Shown: piece by piece, positions 50,602 through 60,159 of the stretch
How the letters are laid out: every line of letters starts with the position of its first letter
Numbering within the stretch: the stretch's first letter is position 1
NCBI RefSeq assembly: GCF_035967765.1
Contig: NZ_JAYWIT010000001.1
Reading direction: 5' to 3' (one strand)
Source of the DNA: Conexibacter stalactiti
GTDB lineage: Bacteria; Actinomycetota; Thermoleophilia; Solirubrobacterales; Solirubrobacteraceae
Length of the DNA stretch: 64,000 bases
Program-made: the position numbers and the translations under genes
Notes under the pieces: generated by a model
The model's input: the letters and a program-made list of their open reading frames with translations, nothing else
The model's database searches: none
Told to the model about the DNA's origin: nothing

Positions 50602-51395
50602 GCGTCCGTCTCGGGCCCGATCCCGTAGCGCTCGGCAAGCTCGTCGTCGAGCACCGGCGGCACCAGCGCGGTGCTCCAGCCGCCGTCGACGGCGATCGAC
50701 TGGCCCGTGAGGAACGACGCCTCGTCGGAGAGCAGGAAGGCGGTGACCGACGCGATCTCGGCCGGCTGGCCGATCCGGCGCAACGGCGCCTGGCGTTCCA
50801 ACGCCGCACGGCGCGCGGCGCCGCCGGCGGAGTCCGCGAGACTGCGGTCGAGCTGCGCGCTGTGGATCGCGCCGGGCGCGATCGCGTTGGCGCGGATCCC
50901 GTACGGCCCATAGGCGGTCGAGACATGACGCGTGAGCGCTTCGATCGCACCCTTCGACGTGTCGTAGGCGGCGTGCGCGACGGCGCCGCGACGGCCGTGG
51001 ATCGAGGAGATGTTGACGATCGCGCCCGCCGTCCCCGCGCGGGTGAAGGCGCGCACGGCCGTCGAGCAGGCCCAGTAGGTGCCCTCGACGTTGACCGACA
51101 GCAGCCGCCGCACCTGCTCGGGATCGGGATCGTGCAGCGTCCCCTGCGAGGTCGCCCCGGCGTTGTTGACCCAGCCCGTCAGCGGCGCGAGACGCTCGGC
51201 GGCGGCGACCGCCTCCTCCAGCGTCGCCCGCTCGGCGACGTCGCCGACGACGACGGCGGCGAGCGCCGCCTCGACCTCGGTCGCGAACGCGGCGTCGCGC
51301 TCCAGGCCGACGACGGCCCAGCCGTCGCGCGCGAGGCGCTCGGCGATCGCGCGCCCGATGCCCGCTCCCGCTCCCGTGACGACGACGCTCTTCAT
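50598..51395 (-). CDS. SDR-family oxidoreductase
   Basis: 265 residues. VVVTGAGAGIGRAIAERLA is the cofactor loop, GLERD suggests NAD preference, GWVNNAGATSQGTL is the NNAG motif, VNISSIHGRRG holds the catalytic Ser, and YDTSKGAIEAL the Tyr and Lys. C-terminal PAEIASVTAFLLSDEASFLTGQSIAVDGG is typical of sugar and polyol dehydrogenases of this class. Overlaps both neighbours by 4 bases, so strict co-expression with the enolase-superfamily enzyme is expected. Confidence 0.88.
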   Translation of the reverse strand: MKSVVVTGAGAGIGRAIAERLARDGWAVVGLERDAAFATEVEAALAAVVVGDVAERATLEEAVAAAERLAPLTGWVNNAGATSQGTLHDPDPEQVRRLLSVNVEGTYWACSTAVRAFTRAGTAGAIVNISSIHGRRGAVAHAAYDTSKGAIEALTRHVSTAYGPYGIRANAIAPGAIHSAQLDRSLADSAGGAARRAALERQAPLRRIGQPAEIASVTAFLLSDEASFLTGQSIAVDGGWSTALVPPVLDDELAERYGIGPETDA

Positions 51396-52516
51396 CGCAC
51401 CAGCTCCCTGTCGAACTCCAGCCCGAGGCCGGTCGCATCCGGCGCCACGAGACGACCGTCGCGCAACACCGCCGGACGCGCGCTCAGGCGGTGGGCGGGA
51501 TCGTACGGGTTGCCGCCGGGCACCTCCCCGTCGAACAGCTCGACCCATGCTGGCGGCGTCTGCGCCGCCGCCAGCTGCGCGCTGATCTCGGGATAGACGT
51601 GGAACGAGAGCTCGACGCCGGCCACGGCGGCGCGCCGGAGCACGTCGAGCGCGGGCGTCACGCCGCCGAGCGCGAGCAGGTCGACGCGCAGGACGTCGAC
51701 GGCGTCGGCGTCGAGCAGGGCGATGTGGGTGCGCGCTTCGGTCACCTCGTCGCCGGCGCCGATCGGGAAGCCGCTCTCGCGTCGCACGCGCGCGGTCCCG
51801 AGCGCGTCCTCGGGCACGAGCGGGTCCTCCAGCCACGCCAGCCGCGGGTTGCCCCACTGGGCCAGCTCCGCCAGCGCCTCGTCGGCGTCGCGCCAGACGA
51901 AGCCGCAGTCGACGACCAGCTCGCAGCCGCTCGGCAGCCCGGCGACGATGCGCTCGATCAGCTCGCGCATCCGCGCGGGATCGGGATCACGGCTGATCTT
52001 CACGCGCGCGAAGCCGCGCGCGGCGCCGGCCAAGACCTCCTCGGCGATCTCGCCCGGCGTGCGGTCGGGCGTCGGGTAGGCGGCGACCAGCAGCGCCGGC
52101 GCGCTGCCGTCGGCGGCAGGTCCCGCGGCGCCGCGTTCGCGCGCGAGCAGCTGCCACAGCGGCACCCCGGCGCGCTGGGCGCGGATGTCCCACAGCGCGA
52201 CGTCGGCAAGCCCGATCGCGCGCAGCGCGAGGCCGGAGCGCGCGATCATCATGTTCGCGCGCTGGACGGAGTCCCACAGCCGCTCGACCGGCTCCGGATC
52301 GCGACCGACGAGGTGCGGCGTCACGAGCCGCTCCACCAGCGCCGCGACCGGCGCCTCCCGCGTGAGGCAGTAGGCGTGTCCGCGCAGGCCGTCCGCGGTC
52401 GTCACCGTGATCGCCGCGTACTCGCGCGAGACGACCTCGATCGGGCCGAGCCGCAGCGGCTGCGGCAGCGCCAGCCGCACGGTCGTGACGCGGACGTCGC
52501 GGACGGCGTCGCTCAT
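51392..52516 (-). CDS. Enolase-superfamily enzyme (mandelate racemase/muconate-lactonising type)
   Basis: 374 residues from ATG 52516. Capping domain first (RLALPQPLRLGPIEVVSREY), then the barrel: FARVKISRDPD supplies the general-base Lys, and the three metal ligands are Asp in LVVDCGFVW, Glu in LAWLEDPLVPE and the acidic GAGDEVTEA. FHVYPEISAQ provides a late His, and PEI near the end resembles acid-sugar dehydratases. Probable role: dehydration or racemisation of a sugar acid or lactone. Operon neighbours (two SDRs, hydroxyacid dehydrogenase) suit a sugar-acid pathway. Confidence 0.87.
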   Translation of the reverse strand: MSDAVRDVRVTTVRLALPQPLRLGPIEVVSREYAAITVTTADGLRGHAYCLTREAPVAALVERLVTPHLVGRDPEPVERLWDSVQRANMMIARSGLALRAIGLADVALWDIRAQRAGVPLWQLLARERGAAGPAADGSAPALLVAAYPTPDRTPGEIAEEVLAGAARGFARVKISRDPDPARMRELIERIVAGLPSGCELVVDCGFVWRDADEALAELAQWGNPRLAWLEDPLVPEDALGTARVRRESGFPIGAGDEVTEARTHIALLDADAVDVLRVDLLALGGVTPALDVLRRAAVAGVELSFHVYPEISAQLAAAQTPPAWVELFDGEVPGGNPYDPAHRLSARPAVLRDGRLVAPDATGLGLEFDRELVR

Positions 52517-53262
52517 CTCGCCGTCCCGACGACGCCGATGCCGAAGTCGGCGAGGAAGCCACCGTCGACGTAGAGCACCTGGCCGGTGATGTAGGAGGCG
52601 GCCGGCGAGGCGAGGAAGGCGATCACGGCGGCGATCTCGGTGGCGTCGGCGACGCGGTCCATCGGGATCCGCGCGAGCACCTCGTCGCCGTCGAGCGAGC
52701 CGGTCGCGAGCGCCGCCTGGTAGACGCCGCTGTCGACGTAGCCAGGTCCGACGGCGTTGACGCGCACGCCACGCGCCGCCCACTCGACCGCGGCCGCCTT
52801 CGTCAGTCCGACGATCCCGGACTTCGTCGCGCCGTACGGCGCGCGTCCCGGCTGCCCGCGCTCGGCGGCGATCGAGGCGATGTTGACGATCGACCCCGCG
52901 CCCTGCTCGAGCATGATGCGGCCGGCCGCCTGCGTGCCGTTGAAGGTCCCGTGCAGGTTGACCTCGACGACCGACCGCCACTGCTCGACGGTCAGCTGCT
53001 CCAGCGGCGCACGGACGGTGATGCCGGCGTTGTTGACGAACAGCCCGAGGCCGCCGTTGGCGGCGGCGAAGGCGCGCGCGGCGGCCTCCAGGGCGGGCTG
53101 GTCGGTGACGTCGACGAGCAGATCCTCGATCGCCGCGTCGGGCTGCTCCGGCGCGCTCAGGTCGAACGATGCGACCGTCCACCCCTCCGCCGCCAGCCGG
53201 CGCGCCGTCGCGCGCCCGATCCCCCCGCGTGCCCCGGTGATGACTGCCGTTCTCGCGCTCAT
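52513..53262 (-). CDS. SDR-family oxidoreductase
   Basis: 249 residues. AVITGARGGIGRATARRLA (cofactor), FVNNAGITVRAPLEQL (NNAG), VNIASIAAERGQPGRAPYGATK (Ser, Tyr, Lys) and PGYVDSG. Most similar in pattern to gluconate/2-keto-3-deoxy sugar acid dehydrogenases of the FabG-like group. Distinct from the SDR two genes downstream, so two oxidation steps are likely in the pathway. Overlaps the ceramidase-fold gene and the enolase-type gene by 4 bases each. Confidence 0.88.
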   Translation of the reverse strand: MSARTAVITGARGGIGRATARRLAAEGWTVASFDLSAPEQPDAAIEDLLVDVTDQPALEAAARAFAAANGGLGLFVNNAGITVRAPLEQLTVEQWRSVVEVNLHGTFNGTQAAGRIMLEQGAGSIVNIASIAAERGQPGRAPYGATKSGIVGLTKAAAVEWAARGVRVNAVGPGYVDSGVYQAALATGSLDGDEVLARIPMDRVADATEIAAVIAFLASPAASYITGQVLYVDGGFLADFGIGVVGTAR

Positions 53263-54644
53263 CGCGCAGTCTCCTCGTCCACCAGCCGCGCGACGGCTGT
53301 CGCCGCGGCCTCGATCGTCAACTCCAGGCAGCCCTCCGCGAGCGGACTCTGCCAGACCGTGTACGCGTCGTCGCTGGCGTACAGCTCGGCCGGCGAGAGG
53401 TAGGCCTGGCCTGGCCAGTTGGTCAGGTTCATGACCACCACCGCGCGGTCGGGATGGCGCCGCCGCAGCTCGCGCTGAAAGCTCGAATAGCACTCGCCGC
53501 CCTGCGCGACGACGAAGGCGTCGCCGAGCTGCCAGACGCGCACGGGCCAGACGACCGACGATCCGCTCGTGAGGTTCGCCTGCTGCTCGGCCGCGCGGCG
53601 GATCCGCTCCTCGCGGCTGCGCGGATCGACGTCGGCCCAGCGCCGTTCCAGCTCGTCGAGGCTCACCGGCGGCTTGAGCGACAGCTCGACCTCCTCGACG
53701 GTCGCCGCGAGCCGCTCGGAGGCGGCATGCGGGACCGGCCACCACGGCGCCAGCGGCGCGCCCGACTCGACCGCCGGATGGAGCGCCAGCGCCGAGCCGG
53801 GCAGCGGCAGTCCCTCCAGCGCGGCGAGCGCGGCGTGGCCGATCGCGCGGCCGTGCCGATCGGCGACGGCGACGTCGCCGGTGTACTGCTCGCGCGGAGC
53901 GAGCTCGCCGGCGGCGCCGAGCAGGAAGAGGCATGGCGCGCCGCCGGTCGCCCGCTCGACCGTCTCGCGCAGCGCGCCGACGTAGTCGGGCGAGGTGAGC
54001 GTGTTCTGCCACGCGAGCGTCGTCGGATGGCAGGCGTAGTTGACGATCGTCGCGAGCACGGCGCCGTCGGCGCTGCTGACGCGACCGACCAGCAGCGTGT
54101 CGTCAGCCGGGGCGTCGGGGTTCCAGCCGATCAGCGGCCGTCCGTCGACGGTCAGGTCGCGCGCGCCCGCGACGTCGCTGCGACCCGTCGCCCAGTCGAG
54201 CGTCGCGGGAACGGTGCCGGCGAGCGCCTCGCGCGCGGCCGCACCGGCCGCCTCGCGCAACGCGTCGAGGTAGGGGGCGATCAGCTCGCCGCCGGGCCAG
54301 TCGGCCGCCGCACGCGTCAACAGCGGCCCGGAGTGCGTGTGGCTGAGCGTGACGAGCACGCGCGCCTCGTCGCCGCCGGCAGCCTCCACGACGGCTTCGC
54401 GGATGTGCCACTCGTCATCGGGCGAGCGGAACCATGAGCCGTCGAAGGCGACCAGCACGAGCGGCGGAGCGCCGGCTCTGTCGCGGATCGCCAGCGCCGT
54501 CAGCTCGAGCGGCCGGTGGACGCCGGTCGAGCGGCGCTCGACCGCCGGGCCCCAGGCGTTCTGGGCGATCCCGATCGGCGGCGTCACGTCACGCCGGGCG
54601 ACGCCGATCGAGCCTGCGAATCCTGGTGCGGCGATCGTCCTCAT
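53259..54644 (-). CDS. Neutral/alkaline ceramidase-fold hydrolase
   Basis: 461 residues. N-terminal domain of the neutral ceramidase family: GVARRDVTPPIG, LVAFDGSWF, LVTLSHTHSGP with two zinc-ligand His, and VNYACHPTTLAWQNTLTSPDY with the third. The nucleophilic Ser region near SPDYVGALRETVE fits. The usual C-terminal immunoglobulin-like domain is absent, and there is no signal peptide, so it is cytoplasmic, unlike secreted ceramidases. Such short forms occur in catabolic clusters and may hydrolyse other amides or esters. First gene of the operon behind operator S2. Confidence 0.84.
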   Translation of the reverse strand: MRTIAAPGFAGSIGVARRDVTPPIGIAQNAWGPAVERRSTGVHRPLELTALAIRDRAGAPPLVLVAFDGSWFRSPDDEWHIREAVVEAAGGDEARVLVTLSHTHSGPLLTRAAADWPGGELIAPYLDALREAAGAAAREALAGTVPATLDWATGRSDVAGARDLTVDGRPLIGWNPDAPADDTLLVGRVSSADGAVLATIVNYACHPTTLAWQNTLTSPDYVGALRETVERATGGAPCLFLLGAAGELAPREQYTGDVAVADRHGRAIGHAALAALEGLPLPGSALALHPAVESGAPLAPWWPVPHAASERLAATVEEVELSLKPPVSLDELERRWADVDPRSREERIRRAAEQQANLTSGSSVVWPVRVWQLGDAFVVAQGGECYSSFQRELRRRHPDRAVVVMNLTNWPGQAYLSPAELYASDDAYTVWQSPLAEGCLELTIEAAATAVARLVDEETAR

Positions 54645-54656
54645 GCATCCCTCACA

Positions 54657-54691
54657 TTGATCACTATCTTGCTAGACGCTATAGTATCTAG
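54657..54691 (+). promoter_or_regulatory. Divergent promoters with CTATAG operator, site S2
   Basis: The palindrome CTAGACGCTATAGTATCTAG (54672-54691) has perfect CTAGA/TCTAG arms. On the plus strand TTGATC (54657-54662), 17 bases, TATAGT (54680-54685) form a promoter for the dehydrogenase. On the minus strand TTGACG (54705-54700), 16 bases, TATAGC forms one for the ceramidase-fold operon. The operator therefore overlaps both -10 elements. Confidence 0.72.
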
Positions 54692-54727
54692 CTCTACTCC
54701 GTCAACTTGATCGAGGATGGACCCCGC

Positions 54728-55744
54728 ATGACCGCGAGCGATGGGCGCAACCGTGGCGTCGTCGTCGTCACAGACTCCGACCTGCCGACCGAAGGCGTCG
54801 CCGAGCGCGTGCTGGAGCCGGCGGGCTGGACGGTGCGCCGTGCCGCCTGTCGCACGTCCGACGAGGTGCGCGCGGCCGCCGCCGGCGCCGACGCGCTGAT
54901 CGTGCAGTGGGCCCCTGTCGAGGCGGCCGTGCTGGCCGAGCTGGAGCGCTGCCGCTTCATCAGCCGGCTGGGGATCGGCTACGACATGATCGACGTCGCC
55001 GCCGCGACCGCGGCCGGCATCCCGGTCGCGAACGTGCCCGACTACTGCGTCGAGGAGGTCGCGACCCACACGCTCGCGTTCATGCTCTCGCTCACGCGGC
55101 GGCTGCCGCAGCTCGACGCCGGTCTGCGCGCGGGCCGCTGGGCCGCCGCCGCCGACGGCGCCGGCGCACAGCGCACGACCGCGGTGACCGCCGGCGTGAT
55201 CGGCTACGGCCGCATCGGCGCGCGCGTCGCCGAGATGGCCGCCGGCGTCGGCTTCGAGGTGGTCGTCCACGACCCGCACGTCGGCGACGAGCGGATCGCC
55301 GCCGACGGGCACACGGCCGCCACCTTCGAGCAACTGCTCGAGCGCGCCGACCTCGTCAGCGTGCATGCGCCGCTGACCGACGCCACGCGGCATCTGCTCG
55401 ACGGGCCGGCGCTGGCGCGGATGCGACCGGGCAGCGCGCTCGTGAACACCTGCCGCGGCGGTCTGATCGACGAGGTCGCGCTCGCCGCGGCACTGGCCTC
55501 CGGCCAGCTCGGCGCCGCCGCGCTCGACGTCTTCGAGCGCGAGCCGCTGCCGCTCGACAGCCCGCTCCGTCACGCGCCCAACCTCCAGCTCTCGCCGCAC
55601 GCCGCCTGGTACTCCCCGGTCGCGCTGCAGGAGCTCGAGCAGCGCGCCGCGCAGCAGGTCGCCGACTTCCTCGACGGCCGCCCGGTCGCGACGATCGTCA
55701 ACCCCGGATATGCCGACGCGCGCGCCGCGCGCGCGATGATCTGA
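54728..55744 (+). CDS. D-isomer-specific 2-hydroxyacid dehydrogenase
   Basis: 338 residues from ATG 54728 with GAGGATGGA just upstream. Substrate domain start (VVVVTDSDLPTEGVAERVLE), FISRLGIGYDMIDVAAATAAGIPVANVP, NAD-binding domain TAGVIGYGRIGARVAEMAAGVGF, catalytic Arg in ALVNTCRGGLIDEVAL, Glu in DVFEREPLPLDSPL and His in LSPHAAWYS. Family members (phosphoglycerate, glycerate, CtBP-like) interconvert 2-hydroxy and 2-oxo acids. Here it would reduce or oxidise an acid released by the cluster's enzymes. First gene of the divergent pair. Confidence 0.9.
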   Translation: MTASDGRNRGVVVVTDSDLPTEGVAERVLEPAGWTVRRAACRTSDEVRAAAAGADALIVQWAPVEAAVLAELERCRFISRLGIGYDMIDVAAATAAGIPVANVPDYCVEEVATHTLAFMLSLTRRLPQLDAGLRAGRWAAAADGAGAQRTTAVTAGVIGYGRIGARVAEMAAGVGFEVVVHDPHVGDERIAADGHTAATFEQLLERADLVSVHAPLTDATRHLLDGPALARMRPGSALVNTCRGGLIDEVALAAALASGQLGAAALDVFEREPLPLDSPLRHAPNLQLSPHAAWYSPVALQELEQRAAQQVADFLDGRPVATIVNPGYADARAARAMI

Positions 55745-55746
55745 CG

Positions 55747-56461
55747 ATGACCTTCGACCCGCGCACGATCTCCGGAACCCCCTACGGCGCGCCGCTGGTG
55801 CCGCCGCTGCCGATCCGGCTGCGGCGGACCGAGATCCTGACCGTCGTCTACGAGACCGACGCGGCCGCCGCCGACGCGCTGCTGCCGCAGCCGCTGGAGC
55901 TGGCCGCGCCGCTCGTGCTGGTCAACGTCTACTGGATGCACGACGCCGAGTTCTTCGGCGTCTACGGCGAGTCGGCCGTGCAGCTGCCGGTGCGGCTGCC
56001 CGACGGCGCCCCGGCGATGTACTCGCCCTTCCTCGTGCTCGACTCCGACGCCGCCGTCGCGGCCGGGCGCGAGCTGTACGGGCAGCCGAAGAAGGCCGGC
56101 CGCGTGACGCTGAGACCGGATGGCGACCTGCTCGTCGGGCGCGTCGAGCGCAACGGGATCGACCTGCTGACGGCGACCATCTGCTGGAAGCAGCAGGCCT
56201 GCGCGCCCGACCTGCTGGAGGCGCTCGTGCCCGGCAGCGGGACGAACGTGAACCTGCGCGTGCTGCCGCTCGACGGCGCCGACGTGCGCCGCGAGCTGGT
56301 CGTGCGCGACTTCGAGGACGTCATCGTGCACGAGTGCTGGACCGGCCCCGCGACCGTCGAGCTGCGCCCGAACGCGCAGGTGCCGATCCATCAGCTGCCC
56401 GTGCGGACGGTGCGCGGGGCGACGCACCGCCTGATCGACCTGACGCTGCCTCCGGGCCGCG

Positions 56462-56478
<17 letters not shown>
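55747..56478 (+). CDS. Acetoacetate decarboxylase-fold protein
   Basis: 243 residues from ATG 55747, 2 bases after the dehydrogenase stop. The Schiff-base Lys pair is in GRELYGQPKKAGRVTL, as in acetoacetate decarboxylase. The N-terminus RLRRTEILTVVYETDAAAADALLPQPLEL and the active-site Glu/Arg environment (AVQLPVRLPDGAPAMYSPFLVLD) fit the ADC-like superfamily, which also includes aldolase-dehydratases. Likely decarboxylates or cleaves a keto acid produced in the pathway. The end overlaps the convergent ABC ATPase gene by 17 bases. Confidence 0.87.
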
Positions 56479-57335
<857 letters not shown>

Positions 57336-57349
<14 letters not shown>

Positions 57350-58328
57350 GCGTCTCCTCCTTGACGGCCGCGGCGCGTTCGTCGGCGCGATGGCACTCGA
57401 CGAGCCGGCCCGCGACCTCTCTCAGCAGCGGCACCTCGGTGCGGCAGCGGTCCTGCGCCCACGCGCAGCGGGGATGGAAGCTGCACCCGCTCGGCAGCGA
57501 GCCGGCCAGCGGCGGCGAGCCGCCGATCGTCGGGATCGGCACGCCGAGCTCCAGATTCAGGTCGACCGCTGCGCCCAGCAGCGCCTCGCTGTAGGGATGG
57601 AGCGAGGCGCGGTAGAGCGCCTCCGCCTCCGCGCGCTCGACGATCCGCCCGCCGTACATCACCTGCACGTTGTCGCAGAAGCCGGCGGCGACGCCGAGGT
57701 CGTGCGTGATCAGCACGACCGCCGTGTGGTGCTCTTCGACGAGCCGGTCGAGCAGGTCCATGATCCGCGCCTGTGTCGTGACGTCGAGCGCGGTCGTCGG
57801 CTCGTCGCAGATCAGCACCGTCGGATCGGCGCACATCGCCATCGCGATCATCACGCGCTGGCGCATCCCGCCGGAGAACTCGTGCGGGTACTGCTCGACG
57901 CGCCGCTGCGGATGCGGGACGCCGACGTCGTCGAGCAGCTCGATCGCGCGCTCGCGCGCGGCGCGGCGGTCGAGCCGTCTGTGCAGCCGGATCGCCTCCT
58001 CCAGCTGCTTGCCGACGGTGTAGACGGGGTTCAGCGCCGACATCGGATCCTGGTAGACCATCGCGACGCGGCCGCCGCGCACCTTCTCCATCTGGCGCGG
58101 CTTCAGCGTCAGCAGGTCCTCGCCCTCCAGCAGCACCTCGCCGGAGAGCTGGGCGCGGCGCGCCAGTCGCATGATCGCCAGCGCCGTCAGCGACTTGCCG
58201 GAGCCCGACTCGCCGACGAGGCCGAGGCGCTCGCCTCTGCGCAATCTGAAGGAGATGCCGCGCACCGGTTCGACATCGCCGAACGCGACGCGCAGGTCGC
58301 GCACATCCAGCACCGTGTCCGTCGTCAT
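57336..58328 (-). CDS. ABC transporter ATPase (DppD/OppD type)
   Basis: 330 residues from ATG 58328. Walker A GLVGESGSGKSLTALAI, MVYQDPMSALNPVYTVG, signature HEFSGGMRQRVMIAMAM, Walker B VLICDEPTTALDVTT and H-loop VLITHDLGVAAGF. The C-terminal oligopeptide-transporter motif with conserved cysteines (GCSFHPRCAWAQDRCRTE) is present, which in relatives holds an iron-sulfur cluster. Overlaps the permease gene by 4 bases. Confidence 0.93.
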
Positions 58329-59197
58329 CCCGTTCGTCCTCGCACGTCGTCGGTGCCGCCGAGCTGGTCGGCGAGCAGGTTCAGCATCCAGATCGTCAGG
58401 AAGATCGCCAGCGCGGGGATGATCACGCCGCTCGTCGACTGGTAGATCTTCTGGTAGCCCTGCTGCAGCAGCGTCCCCCACGAGGCGTCGGGCGGCTGGA
58501 CCCCGAGGCCGACGAAGCTCAGCGCCGCCTCCAGGATGATCGCGTTGGCGGCGTTGATCGACGCCTGCACGCCGAGCGGCGCCGAGACGTTCGGGAGGAT
58601 CTCGCGCAGCACCAGGCGCCAGCGCGAGGCGCCGTAGGCGACCGCCGCCTGCGTGTAGTCGGACTGCAGCTCGGTCAGCACGGCGCTGCGGATCATGCGC
58701 GCGGTGACCGGCGTCAGCAGCACGCCGATGATCAGCGCCAGGCCGGCGGTGGTCGCACCGAAGGCGGCGACGAAGACGAGCGCGAACAGCAGCTGCGGGA
58801 TCGCCATCGTCACGTCGGCGAGCCGCATCAGCAGCTCGTCGAAGAAGCCGCGGGCGAGCGCGGCGGTGAAACCCCAGAGCGCTCCGAGCAGCATCGAGAC
58901 GACGGTCGCGCCGGCTGCGATCCCGAGCGAGATGCGGCCGCCGACGACCATCCGCGCGAACAGGTCGCGACCGAGCTGGTCGGTGCCGAACCAGTTCGCG
59001 GCGCTTGGCCCGGCGAAGCGGTTGGCGTTGTCGAGCACGCCCGGATCGTCCGCGAACAGCGGGCCGATCGCGCACAGCAGCACGATCCCGGCGAGCACCG
59101 CGATCGCGGCGATCGTCGTGCCGGAACCGTGGCGGGGAACGCGGCGGCGACGGCCGCCGAAGCGGCCGGCGAGAGAGAGCGTCGCAGGGCTAGCCAT
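58325..59197 (-). CDS. ABC transporter permease (DppC/OppC type)
   Basis: 290 residues. N-terminal helix TIAAIAVLAGIVLLCAIGPLF, the DppC landmark NWFGTDQLGRDLFARMVVGGRISL, EAA-type loop TQAAVAYGASRWRLVLREILPNV, and a C-terminal helix (SGVIIPALAIFLTIWMLNLLADQL). Second channel subunit of the importer. Overlaps the DppB-type gene by 8 bases. Confidence 0.93.
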   Translation of the reverse strand: MASPATLSLAGRFGGRRRRVPRHGSGTTIAAIAVLAGIVLLCAIGPLFADDPGVLDNANRFAGPSAANWFGTDQLGRDLFARMVVGGRISLGIAAGATVVSMLLGALWGFTAALARGFFDELLMRLADVTMAIPQLLFALVFVAAFGATTAGLALIIGVLLTPVTARMIRSAVLTELQSDYTQAAVAYGASRWRLVLREILPNVSAPLGVQASINAANAIILEAALSFVGLGVQPPDASWGTLLQQGYQKIYQSTSGVIIPALAIFLTIWMLNLLADQLGGTDDVRGRTG

Positions 59198-60152
59198 GGG
59201 ATCTTCCAGTCCGCAGCCGGGGATCGAGGAACTCGGAGAGGACGTCGACGAGCAGCGTGGTCAGGATGAACAGCGCGCAGATCAGCAGCACGACCGACTG
59301 CAGGACGGCGTAGTCGCGCTTGAAGACCGACTCGACCGCCAGCGATCCCAACCCCGGGATCCCGAAGACGTACTCGATGATCACGACGCCGCCGAGCGTG
59401 TAGCCGATGACCATGCCGAGCATCGTCAGGCCGGGGATCAGCGCATTGCGCAGCGCGTGCGCGATCACGACGCGGCGGTGCGGGACGCCCTTGCCCTCGG
59501 CCGTGCGGATGTAGGAGGAGTCGAGCACCTCGATCATCGAGGCGCGCAGGTAGCGCAGGATCAACGGTGCCGCCGCGATCGCGAGCGTCAGCGCCGGCAG
59601 GATCATCCGCCGCACGTTCTCGGCCGGGTCCTCGTTGAAGGGGATGTACCCGCGCGCCGGCAGCCACTGCAGCTCGACGGCGAAGATCAGGATCAGCAGG
59701 ATCCCCAGCACGAACTGCGGGAGCGCCAGGCCGACCGTCGAGCCGGTCGTGACGGCGCGGTCGAACCAGCTGCCGCGGCGCAGCGAGCAGAAGACCGCCA
59801 ACGGCACGGCGATCAGCAGCGCGAAGACGATCGAGACCGCCGTCAGCTCGAGCGTCGGGCCGATGCGCCGGCTGATCAGCTCGGTGACGGAGAACTGGCT
59901 GAAGTACGACTGGCCGAAGTCACCGGTGAAGATGTCGCCGAGCCAGCGCAGGTACTGCGTGAAGATCGGATCGTCCAGCCCCGCCTCGCGGCGAAGCTGG
60001 TCGATCGCTTCCGGGTTTGCACCGGCGGTCGCGCCGAGGCGCGTGATGATCGGATCGCCCGGCAGGAGCCGCAGGATCGCGAAGACGAGGGCCGACGCGG
60101 CGACCAGCATGAGGATGCTGATCGCCGCCCGCCGGATGACAAACCGGAGCAC
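59190..60152 (-). CDS. ABC transporter permease (DppB/OppB type)
   Basis: 320 residues from GTG 60152. First helix FVIRRAAISILMLVAASALVFAILRLLPGDP, family motif LGLDDPIFTQYLRWL-like (AGLDDPIFTQYLRWLG), and the EAA loop SYIRTAEGKGVPHRRVVIAHALRNA. C-terminal VLQSVVLLICALFILTTLLVDVL. First channel subunit, 7 bases after the binding-protein gene. Confidence 0.93.
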   Translation of the reverse strand: MLRFVIRRAAISILMLVAASALVFAILRLLPGDPIITRLGATAGANPEAIDQLRREAGLDDPIFTQYLRWLGDIFTGDFGQSYFSQFSVTELISRRIGPTLELTAVSIVFALLIAVPLAVFCSLRRGSWFDRAVTTGSTVGLALPQFVLGILLILIFAVELQWLPARGYIPFNEDPAENVRRMILPALTLAIAAAPLILRYLRASMIEVLDSSYIRTAEGKGVPHRRVVIAHALRNALIPGLTMLGMVIGYTLGGVVIIEYVFGIPGLGSLAVESVFKRDYAVLQSVVLLICALFILTTLLVDVLSEFLDPRLRTGRSHG

Positions 60153-60159
60153 GTCAGCC

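Noticed and set aside
53259..54644. Secreted ceramidase acting on sphingolipids
   Set aside because: No signal peptide and no C-terminal Ig-like domain; embedded in a cytoplasmic catabolic operon.
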